Virus record (IMG/VR): IMGVR_UViG_3300032282_000408
Location: 1 to 28,053 of that record
Origin: a virus
Strand: one strand, 5' to 3'
DNA length: 28,053 bases
The notes under the pieces were generated by a model. The model was not told the origin of the DNA, searched no databases, and saw only the letters and a list, made by a program, of their open reading frames with translations. The position numbers and the translations under genes are program-made. Of the stretch, positions 17,801-23,250 are shown one piece after another. The number at the start of each line of letters is the position of its first letter. Position 1 is the first letter of the stretch.

Positions 17801-18110
17801 CCTCTCGACGCTCGACACGGGCAAGGGCGGATTGCAGGAGGGAGTCGTCGATGCCGTACTCTCGAACAAGTTCGCCGTCCTCGGGATCAACTCGAATGTG
17901 AGCAGCCCCGACATGTACGGTGTCCCGAGCATCAGCGGAATCGACCCCGTCACGAACATCAAGACGACCAAGTTCGTCGGTCAGGGAACGATCCAAGGCA
18001 TCAACTCCAAGATCGTCGTCACCTACGACAGGACGGCGTTCACCCCAATCGTGGACAGCACCTTGGGCGATGCCATCAAGGGCAACAACACGCAGATTCC
18101 GATTCAGTAA
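14844..18110 (+). CDS. Tail fibre: collar domain, collagen-like linker, beta-helix
   Basis: This 1088-residue protein is a second fibre. Residues 1-150 form a beta domain with LTAGTVYYLSP, like a segment before the collar of the first fibre. A tail-collar domain follows: VGTMLPWAGS and WRMCDG (about 156-178), an insert of roughly 100 residues, FFIPDMRGRTVFG (about 323) and MMPPYVAANWIIRHR (about 413). The His pair of the first fibre is not kept (DHNNKYY). Two collagen-like Gly-X-Y runs come next, about 437-462 and 495-512 (GSTGTNGTNGTTGPTGPK). The C-terminal half looks like a right-handed beta-helix with short repeating turns (GGSITLGHCAVSNSYYGFAL, GRVEGTVISHTAIPV). That fold suits sugar binding or depolymerase activity; no catalytic set was recognised. 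Its stop overlaps the next ATG. Confidence 0.85.
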   Translation: MAFSAIPIFPTESSSVRGSRILKTWTVPLGHPFVVGSIVTYTGGVTGFALGRANSLGGSQTVGVVEEIGDQTITVVYQGDIDFSGYSLNVDDGNTSLTAGTVYYLSPTNSGYLAAQRPSDGLSYVQPVLVATNSNKAVVVNSLSQASSSASVFSPVGTMLPWAGSQYTVPSTWRMCDGEAVRKTAANPSDNVDYSTLYGVVGDKYRVTGIASSTTGPSGNPYRDIVISFSSEGHEDYTPISAHGLVSAYGNDTYKDYKIGWGGTNDYAVASLTAASSGTVRFQFRSAYPGTSVVNFLGASPSGIVTVQSLSTGEVSGYTSQRFFIPDMRGRTVFGVGYSSGLSELNRGQIGGDDTHLLTTDEIPDHNNKYYASQSVGSGGAGTRRTIDAGTRTTDSFETLDAAYTADNVAISMMPPYVAANWIIRHRQFEGVGIEVGPQGAQGATGSGATGAIGSTGATGRGVQNFGLSGGGYLVGEYIFANGTTQGFIVGWVVGSTGTNGTNGTTGPTGPKPPIIFSGQPTLDRIYFAASSNFKDGILGNPAAGILPPYNLSTDGLFPTDFTYGMSVLSATGIAPEARGAFYFRDPANIPNEYTFTYGSTEAKPSNPNEPISRDRVNNLSVINNGAEALGTPLAIILTPGVYTMDKPWFNHISRDLYIGAENNTVVTQTVKGVTILPSYLSTGATSVSGFAMRFNIGTGQSMVAATGSALVVKPPFTITNGLTGAFGLSASIDGMTAGVAGFFNRVAGAYVVRGISGSTMTVDVRNEGGLTWTAYLNNTYTNYLNTLDVYRVTVHTTSQGGALFTDRNTRTFVGDWSILGTDMDGIALVNDAGATTLSDPSLSGTNPNGQWSNATAIQTDGGIVRAKGCAIVGYPVAAHAYNGGSITLGHCAVSNSYYGFALDSGANGRVEGTVISHTAIPVIAENATNVTLTHDLVNGGKTALVGNKGSVCAINSNLEVGSTNIIGAGIFAENANVKIRPFTRILSTLDTGKGGLQEGVVDAVLSNKFAVLGINSNVSSPDMYGVPSISGIDPVTNIKTTKFVGQGTIQGINSKIVVTYDRTAFTPIVDSTLGDAIKGNNTQIPIQ

Positions 18111-18550
18111 TGTTCAAGCACTACGGGGACACCATCTACCTCGACGGCATGGAGATTCCCCTCTCCACCTTCATGCGGCTTGAGCCTTCGTACCAATACC
18201 CTAGCGACCTAGTGGTCATGTTCTACGACGGTCAGCGGAGGAACTACAGGACGAAGCACCGCTCTTGGTCGCTCAACGGCGCATGGGCGGAGGGCGACCG
18301 CTACCTCTCTAGGATCGGTGAGTTCTCACGGCTCCTAGCGGAGGAGAAGGTCGAGGAGGTAGCCGTTGCCGAGGCTGTCGCCAAGGCGAAGTCGGAGGTC
18401 GAGTCGGCGGCTTTGGCTAAATACCCCGTGAAGGGGGGAAAGCCTCATGTCGAGTTGCACGAGCGGACTGATCTCAACGAGGGCGGAACTGAAGGAGTAC
18501 GCTCTAAGGGCAAACGGTCATCCCGTAGTCGAGATAAACATAGCGGATGA
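18110..18550 (+). CDS. Small protein of unknown function before gp13
   Basis: This 146-residue protein starts on the stop of the second fibre (TAATG). The first 80 residues look like a compact domain (YGDTIYLDGMEIPLSTFMRL, then VVMFYDGQRRNY and RSWSLNGAWAEGDRYLSRIG). An Ala/Glu/Lys helix (VEEVAVAEAVAKAKSEVESA) follows. The last 35 residues are charged and overlap gp13 by 104 nt in another frame. They read like a by-product of the overlap (KGKRSSRSRDKHSG), so the functional part may end near residue 110. I do not recognise the family. The position suggests a fibre accessory or neck-associated protein. The coupled start and normal codon use in the first 300 bases support a real gene. Confidence 0.65.
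   Translation: MFKHYGDTIYLDGMEIPLSTFMRLEPSYQYPSDLVVMFYDGQRRNYRTKHRSWSLNGAWAEGDRYLSRIGEFSRLLAEEKVEEVAVAEAVAKAKSEVESAALAKYPVKGGKPHVELHERTDLNEGGTEGVRSKGKRSSRSRDKHSG
18417..18423 (+). promoter_or_regulatory. Putative late promoter for the neck cassette (CTAAATA)
   Basis: GGCTAAATAC lies inside the upstream small gene, 23 nt before the gp13 ATG. The predicted start of transcription near 18430 would leave a leader of about 17 nt that holds the AAGGGGGG ribosome-binding site. Confidence 0.6.
18424..18438 (+). promoter_or_regulatory. Hairpin overlapping the gp13 ribosome-binding site
   Basis: CCCC at 18424-18427, loop GTGAA, then GGGGGG at 18433-18438. The G run is also the Shine-Dalgarno of gp13, eight bases before its ATG. 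In RNA read through from upstream, the C run could pair with it. A transcript begun at the adjacent late promoter would lack the C run. Confidence 0.45.
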
Positions 18551-19301
18551 GCAACTTGAGGATCGCATCAACGATGCCCTTCAATTCTTCTCCGAATACC
18601 ACTTCGACGGTGTCGAGAAGGTCTACCTGAAGTACAGGCTGTCCCAGGCGGACATCGACAACGGATACATCTCCTTCACCGCCGACAACACGGTCACGCA
18701 GAACGCCGATGGGTCGGGCTTTCAGGATGCCGAGGCTACGCAGACGAGCGTCGATCCCGACTGCCCCGAGAATGTCCTGCTTCAGAACCTCATCGTCAGC
18801 GTGACCCGCATCTTCCCGTTCACGCAGCAATCGGTGGGCATGTTCGATGTGCGCTACCAATACGCCCTGAACGATCTGTACACCTTCGGCACCATCGACT
18901 TGGTGCAGTACGACATGACGCAGCAATACCTTCAGTTGCTCCGTCAATTCCTCTCCCCCGACAAGAGCATCCGCTTCAGCCGTGTCGCCAACAAACTCTA
19001 CCTTGACAGCGACAAGCGGCAGTTGAACCCTGGGATGTACCTCATCATTGAGGCGTACCGCATCCTCGACCCCCGTGTCTACCCCGAGGTCTACAACGAC
19101 CGCCTCCTCAAGAAGTACTGCGTCACGCTCGTGCGGTGGCAATGGGGCGTGAACCTCTCCAAGTACAGCGGGATCAAGTTGCCTGGCGACATCACGCTCG
19201 ACGGACAGTCGATGATGCGTGACGCATGGCAGCACAAGGACGAGATTGAGAAGGAGATCATCTCTAGGGGCGAACTCCCCGTTGACTTCATCGTCGGATA
19301 A
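18447..19301 (+). CDS. gp13: Neck / head completion protein gp13
   Basis: This is a homologue of T4 gp13, which with gp14 forms the neck joining the filled head to the tail. The N-terminus is typical of marine T4-like gp13: SSCTSGLISTRAELKEYAL, then GHPVVEINIADEQLEDRIND followed by ALQFFSEYHFDGVEKVYLK. The core continues with helical and beta blocks (IFPFTQQSVGMFDVRYQYAL, DMTQQYLQLLRQFL, DSDKRQLNPGMYLIIEAY) and ends in the tryptophan-containing LVRWQWGVNLSKYSGIKLPG. Length is 284 residues against 309 in T4. It overlaps the upstream gene by 104 nt in a different frame, and gp14 follows after 8 nt. Confidence 0.92.
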   Translation: MSSCTSGLISTRAELKEYALRANGHPVVEINIADEQLEDRINDALQFFSEYHFDGVEKVYLKYRLSQADIDNGYISFTADNTVTQNADGSGFQDAEATQTSVDPDCPENVLLQNLIVSVTRIFPFTQQSVGMFDVRYQYALNDLYTFGTIDLVQYDMTQQYLQLLRQFLSPDKSIRFSRVANKLYLDSDKRQLNPGMYLIIEAYRILDPRVYPEVYNDRLLKKYCVTLVRWQWGVNLSKYSGIKLPGDITLDGQSMMRDAWQHKDEIEKEIISRGELPVDFIVG

Positions 19302-19309
19302 GGAACAGC

Positions 19310-20203
19310 ATGGCTCTCAACCCGTACATCAGGGTCAACAGCAAGACCTACCAACCCGAGAGGAACCTCATTGAGGAACTCACGGTGGAGGCGATCAAGA
19401 TTTACGGTCACGAGATGTACTACATCCCTAGGGACTTGGTGAAGCGGGACGACCTCTTCGGTGAGTCGAGGTACTCACGCTTCGTCACCTTCAAGATGAT
19501 TGAGATGTACATGGACACGACCACCGCCTTCGAGGGCGGGGACACCTTCACGAAGTTCGGCTTCGAGATTCGGGACAGCGTGAAGTTCACCGTGTCTAGG
19601 AAGCGGTTCAAGCGTGAGACGGGGATGGATCGACCGCTTGAGGGCGACCTGCTCTACCTGCCGATCAGCAAGGGTCTGTTCGAGGTCAAGTTCGTCGAGC
19701 ATGAGAACCCGTTCTACCAACTCGGCAAACTGTACTCGTACCAACTCACCTGCGAACTGTTCCAATACTCGGAGGAGGACTTCGAGACGGGGGTGCCCGA
19801 ACTCGACGCAATCAACGACGAGACGGGGTTCAAGGTCAACCTCGACTTGGGAGGACTCTATGGAGGAGGAACTTTTGCAGAGGGCGACCTCGTATACCAA
19901 CACGAGGATGGAGCGGCTACGGGAGGAACTGCGGGAGCGTCTGCAAGGGCGGTGGTCTTCTCGTATGACTCTTATGAGAATCCGAACCGAATATCTCTAT
20001 CCGATGTTGTTGGTACTTGGCTCTCGGAGACGGCAGCGGGAGCAACCGCCTACATAGCCAAAGCCGACAACAGCGTCTATGCGCCAATCGTCGGCAAGGA
20101 CGACACGATGGGCATCCTCGACGAGGCGAAGAACGAGCAGATCGAAACCGAGTCGGACACGGTCTTCAACTTCGACGAATCCAACCCGTTCGGGGACCCG
20201 TGA
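19310..20203 (+). CDS. gp14: Neck protein gp14
   Basis: This is a homologue of T4 gp14, partner of gp13 in the head-tail neck. The N-terminus ERNLIEELTVEAIKIYGHEM followed by YYIPRDLVKRDDLFGESRYS is the conserved gp14 pattern, and FTKFGFEIRDSVKFTVSRKR followed by NPFYQLGKLYSYQLTCELFQ completes the core (to about residue 160). Residues 185-255 are an added beta module starting GTFAEGDLVYQ and ending GATAYIAKAD, resembling modules in the baseplate proteins of this window. The tail is acidic (ESDTVFNFDESNPFGDP). AAGGA stands before the ATG. At 297 residues it is longer than T4 gp14 (256), the excess being the module. gp15 starts three bases after its stop. Confidence 0.9.
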   Translation: MALNPYIRVNSKTYQPERNLIEELTVEAIKIYGHEMYYIPRDLVKRDDLFGESRYSRFVTFKMIEMYMDTTTAFEGGDTFTKFGFEIRDSVKFTVSRKRFKRETGMDRPLEGDLLYLPISKGLFEVKFVEHENPFYQLGKLYSYQLTCELFQYSEEDFETGVPELDAINDETGFKVNLDLGGLYGGGTFAEGDLVYQHEDGAATGGTAGASARAVVFSYDSYENPNRISLSDVVGTWLSETAAGATAYIAKADNSVYAPIVGKDDTMGILDEAKNEQIETESDTVFNFDESNPFGDP

Positions 20204-20206
20204 TCC

Positions 20207-21052
20207 ATGCTTGAGTACTACTACCACGGCACGGTCAGGAAGGTCGTAGTCGCCTTCGCATCGCTCTTCAACAGCATCTATGTGTCGAGGAGGGACGAGG
20301 GCGGCAGCGAGATAGAGCGCATCCGTGTCCCCATCGCATACGGTCCGCAGCAGAAGTTCCTGCGGAGGCTCGACAGGATCGGCACCGACTTCGACCAACA
20401 GGCGGTGAGGGTTGAGAACTACCTCCCCCGACTGTCCTTCGAGATCAACACGCTTCAGTACGACTCGTCTAGGAAACTGAACAGCATCCAACAGACCGTG
20501 GCGTACAACGCCGCCGACAGGGGTTCCCTCAAGCGGCGGTACGAGCGTGTCCCGTACAACATGAACATGACCCTCGGTGTCATGGCGAAGACGATGGACG
20601 ACTCGCTTCAGATCGTGGAGCAGATCATCCCGTACTTCACCCCCGAGTATGTGTTCACGATCAAGGCGATAGACGGGATGGACATGGATGTGGACATCCC
20701 CATCGTCCTCTCGTCCGTCTCGCTGACCGAGGGCGACGATGGCTCCTACGGCGACTACTCGACGAGGAAGATCAACTTCGCCAACCTTCAGTTCAGCGCA
20801 AAGATGTACCTCTACGGACCGATCAAGACGGCACCCGTGATCCTGAACTCGGATGTGAACATCTACAGGATAGAGGACTTCGGGAAGGACACCGCCGACA
20901 TCAAGAAGTACGCCGATGTGGGCGTTTCGGCTGCGGCGGGCATGACTGCGGGCGGCTATGCGCCGTCCCTCACGGCGGGATGGACGGGGGCGGGTGCCAC
21001 CCATGCCGAGGTCTTCATCCGTGAGTACCCGCCGACACCTTGGGGAACATGA
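20207..21052 (+). CDS. gp15: Tail sheath stabiliser / tail completion protein gp15
   Basis: This is a homologue of T4 gp15, the ring that caps the tail tube and sheath and docks to the neck. It begins MLEYYYHGTVRKVVVAFASL followed by FNSIYVSRRDEGGSEIERIR and VPIAYGPQQKFLRRL, closely following T4 'MFGYFYNSSFRRYATLMGDL' and 'IRVPITYASKEHFMMKL'. LPRLSFEINTLQYDSSRKLN and DDSLQIVEQIIPYFTPEYVF match the T4 'LPRI' and 'IVEQILPYFQP' blocks. Length is 281 residues against 272. Its stop TGA shares bases with the ATG of gp16 (ATGATG), so the two are coupled. Confidence 0.92.
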   Translation: MLEYYYHGTVRKVVVAFASLFNSIYVSRRDEGGSEIERIRVPIAYGPQQKFLRRLDRIGTDFDQQAVRVENYLPRLSFEINTLQYDSSRKLNSIQQTVAYNAADRGSLKRRYERVPYNMNMTLGVMAKTMDDSLQIVEQIIPYFTPEYVFTIKAIDGMDMDVDIPIVLSSVSLTEGDDGSYGDYSTRKINFANLQFSAKMYLYGPIKTAPVILNSDVNIYRIEDFGKDTADIKKYADVGVSAAAGMTAGGYAPSLTAGWTGAGATHAEVFIREYPPTPWGT

Positions 21053-21528
21053 TGGAGGACGGAGTGAACGACATCGACATGAACATCGCAAGGACATTGG
21101 GGATCGACCCCTCGCCCGTGCCCGTGGGCGCACCCGTGCAGGAAGTGCTTCCCGTGCGCACGGGCGGGTACACGGCGCAGGATGCCGACAGGGACTACTC
21201 CGAGGTGCGCAGGAACCTCAAGTGCCTCATTGAGAAGTCGCAGGAGGCGATTGAGGGCATCGTGGAACTCGCCCGTGACAGCCAACAGCCCCGTGCCTAC
21301 GAGGTCGTGGCGCAGTTGGTGCAGTCGAGCCTTGAGGCGAACACACGGCTGATCGACCTCCACCGCAGGATGAAGGACATCCGCAGGGAGGAGGTCACGA
21401 ACAAGACCACGAATGTGACCAACAACTCCATCTATGTGGGCAGCACCGCCGAGTTGCAGAAGATGATCAAGGCGCAGCGGAAGGCGATTCAGGACGGCGA
21501 GGAGGCTGCGGGTGACAAGGGCGACTGA
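21052..21528 (+). CDS. gp16: Small terminase subunit gp16
   Basis: This is a homologue of T4 gp16, the DNA-recognition and regulatory subunit of the packaging motor. DRDYSEVRRNLKCLIEKSQE matches T4 '[20 protein letters not shown]', PRAYEVVAQLVQSSLEANTR matches '[20 protein letters not shown]', and SIYVGSTAELQKMIKAQRKA matches 'TVFMGSPTELMDE'. The central helices should form the oligomer coiled coil. The ATG at 21052 is chosen because GGGGA lies five bases upstream and the protein then begins MEDGV, like T4 MEGLD; the adjacent ATG at 21049 is equally in frame. The end overlaps gp17 by 17 nt. Confidence 0.9.
   Translation: MEDGVNDIDMNIARTLGIDPSPVPVGAPVQEVLPVRTGGYTAQDADRDYSEVRRNLKCLIEKSQEAIEGIVELARDSQQPRAYEVVAQLVQSSLEANTRLIDLHRRMKDIRREEVTNKTTNVTNNSIYVGSTAELQKMIKAQRKAIQDGEEAAGDKGD
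21499..21505 (+). promoter_or_regulatory. Strong ribosome-binding site for the terminase GTG start
   Basis: GAGGAGG ends six bases before GTG at 21512, inside the end of gp16. This favours the GTG start of the large terminase over the ATG at 21542, which has no comparable site. The bases also encode Glu-Glu-Ala in gp16, so chance cannot be excluded. Confidence 0.5.
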
Positions 21529-23200
21529 CCATGAGACATACATGGGCAACCCGCTCCTCAAGGGCGAGTATGTCCAGCAGGAGTTCACCAAGGAGCAACT
21601 TGAGGAATACATCAAGTGTTCCGAAGACCCCGTCCACTTCATTGAGAACTACATCAAGGTCGTGACCATCGACCACGGTCTAGTTCCGTTCACGATGTAC
21701 GATTGGCAGAGGCAGATCGTCAGGTCGGTCTTCGACAACCGATTCGTCATCTGCAAGATTCCCCGTCAGAGCGGCAAGACCACCACCTTGGTGTCCTGCA
21801 TCCTGCACCTCGTCCTGTTCAACTCGGACTACAAGGCTGCGATCCTCGCCAACAAACTGAAGACGGCGACCGAGATCATGGACAGGGTCAAGATCGCCTA
21901 CGAGAACCTGCCGAAGTGGCTGCAACAGGGCGTGAAGGAATGGAACAAGACCTCGGTGACCTTGGAGAACGGCTCCAAGATCATCTGCTCGTCCACCTCG
22001 TCCTCCGCCGTCCGTGGCTCGGCGTACAACTTCCTCCTCCTAGACGAGTTCGCCTTCGTCCCCGATCAGATCGCAGAGCAGTTCTTCGCATCGGTATACC
22101 CGACGATCACCTCGGGAAAGACCTCCAAGACGGTGCTTGTCTCCACCCCAAACGGGCTGAACCTGTTCTACAAGATGTGGCAGAACGCCAAGAACGGGAA
22201 GAGCGAGTTCAAGGCGGTCGAGGCGCATTGGTGGCAGGTTCCAGGTCGTGACGAGAGGTTCAAGCAGACGACCATCGCCAACACCTCCGAGCGGCAATGG
22301 ATGTCGGAGTACGAGTGCGAGTTCCTCGGGTCGCAGGAAACCCTGATCAGGGCTTCCAAGATCGCCGCCCTCGCCTTCGCCACCCCGATATTGGAGACTG
22401 AGGACGGTCTTGCGGTCTACGAGCATCCGATCAAGGGTCACATCTACGCCACCTGCGTGGATTCCTCCCGCTCAATCGGTCAGGACTACAACGCCCTAAC
22501 GGTCGTGGATGTGACCGCCGTCCCCTACAAGGTGGTCGCCAAGTACCGCTCGAACACCATCCCCGTCCCGATCTTCCCCGAGATGATCAGGACGATAGCC
22601 ACGAAGTACAACGAGGCGTACTGCCTCATAGAGATCAACGACACGGGACAACAGGTGTCGGACATCCTCAAGGACGAACTCGAATACGAGAATGTGATCA
22701 GCATCTCCATCAAGGGCAAGAAGGGTCAGCGGGTGGGCGAGGGCTTCGGCGGGGGCAGGGTGTACGGCGGCGTGAAGATGTCGAGTCAGGTCAAGAAGAC
22801 GGGGTGCCTGATCCTGAAGGAGATGATCGAATCGGACAAGTTGATCGTCAACGACTTCGACATCATCGCTGAAATCTCGACCTACATCCTCAAGGCGGGG
22901 TCATACGAGGCGACCGAGGGCTACCACGACGACCTGATCGCCACCTTGGTCATGTTCGGGTGGCTGACCACGCAGGAGTACTTCAAGGACTTGGTCAACC
23001 TAGATGTCCGCAAGCGGCTCTTCGACGAGAAGATCAAGAAGTTGGAGGAGGACATGGTTCCCTTCGGCTTCATGGATATGGGAGAGGACGAGTTGGTCGA
23101 GGCGGCGAGGATGCTGTCAAGCGAACCCGCCCTCAAGCCCAAGGAATCCAAGAGGAGCAGGTCTTGGATGGACGATGCCGACGAGGTCTTGCGGGAGTGA
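21512..23200 (+). CDS. gp17: Large terminase subunit gp17 (ATPase and nuclease)
   Basis: This is the DNA-packaging motor and headful nuclease. The ATPase domain shows the adenine-region segment TMYDWQRQIV (61-70), Walker A CKIPRQSGKTTT (81-92), Walker B FLLLDEFAF (175-183) and the coupling motif VSTPNG (211-216). The RNase H-type nuclease domain has candidate metal ligands in CVDSSRSIGQDYNA (Asp318), CLIEINDTG (Glu375/Asp377) and GYHDDLIA (Asp474/475). Length is 562 residues against 610 in T4. The GTG start overlaps gp16 and has a strong Shine-Dalgarno; an ATG ten codons later (MGNPLLKGEY) is the alternative. It acts at the portal (gp20) with gp16. No intein or intron is seen. Confidence 0.95.
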   Translation: MTRATDHETYMGNPLLKGEYVQQEFTKEQLEEYIKCSEDPVHFIENYIKVVTIDHGLVPFTMYDWQRQIVRSVFDNRFVICKIPRQSGKTTTLVSCILHLVLFNSDYKAAILANKLKTATEIMDRVKIAYENLPKWLQQGVKEWNKTSVTLENGSKIICSSTSSSAVRGSAYNFLLLDEFAFVPDQIAEQFFASVYPTITSGKTSKTVLVSTPNGLNLFYKMWQNAKNGKSEFKAVEAHWWQVPGRDERFKQTTIANTSERQWMSEYECEFLGSQETLIRASKIAALAFATPILETEDGLAVYEHPIKGHIYATCVDSSRSIGQDYNALTVVDVTAVPYKVVAKYRSNTIPVPIFPEMIRTIATKYNEAYCLIEINDTGQQVSDILKDELEYENVISISIKGKKGQRVGEGFGGGRVYGGVKMSSQVKKTGCLILKEMIESDKLIVNDFDIIAEISTYILKAGSYEATEGYHDDLIATLVMFGWLTTQEYFKDLVNLDVRKRLFDEKIKKLEEDMVPFGFMDMGEDELVEAARMLSSEPALKPKESKRSRSWMDDADEVLRE

Positions 23201-23213
23201 AATCCTCTAGCGG

Positions 23214-23220
23214 CTAAATA
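23214..23220 (+). promoter_or_regulatory. Putative late promoter for the tail sheath gene (CTAAATA)
   Basis: CGGCTAAATATC lies in the 50-nt gap between gp17 and gp18. It is the clearest stand-alone copy of the core, 30 nt before the gp18 ATG. AAGGAG at 23236-23241 follows as a strong ribosome-binding site, suited to a highly expressed protein. Confidence 0.7.
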
Positions 23221-23250
23221 TCCCCGTTACCTACCAAGGAGAGAAGAGAA

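Noticed and set aside
18424-18438. CCCC-GTGAA-GGGGGG as an intrinsic terminator
   Set aside because: The stem is only four pairs, no T run follows, and it lies just before the gp13 start, so a role at the ribosome-binding site is more plausible.
18110-18550. Frameshift joining the small gene to gp13
   Set aside because: gp13 has its own strong ribosome-binding site and a family-typical N-terminus right at its ATG. No slippery heptamer is evident beyond the G run, so a fusion product is not needed.
19614-20057. Plus-strand alternative frame of 147 residues inside gp14
   Set aside because: Ser/Arg/Thr-rich out-of-frame reading of gp14, with no ribosome-binding site or recognisable fold.
21040-21042. 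TTG start for gp16
   Set aside because: Two ATG codons follow within 12 bases in the same frame, and one has better spacing from GGGGA.
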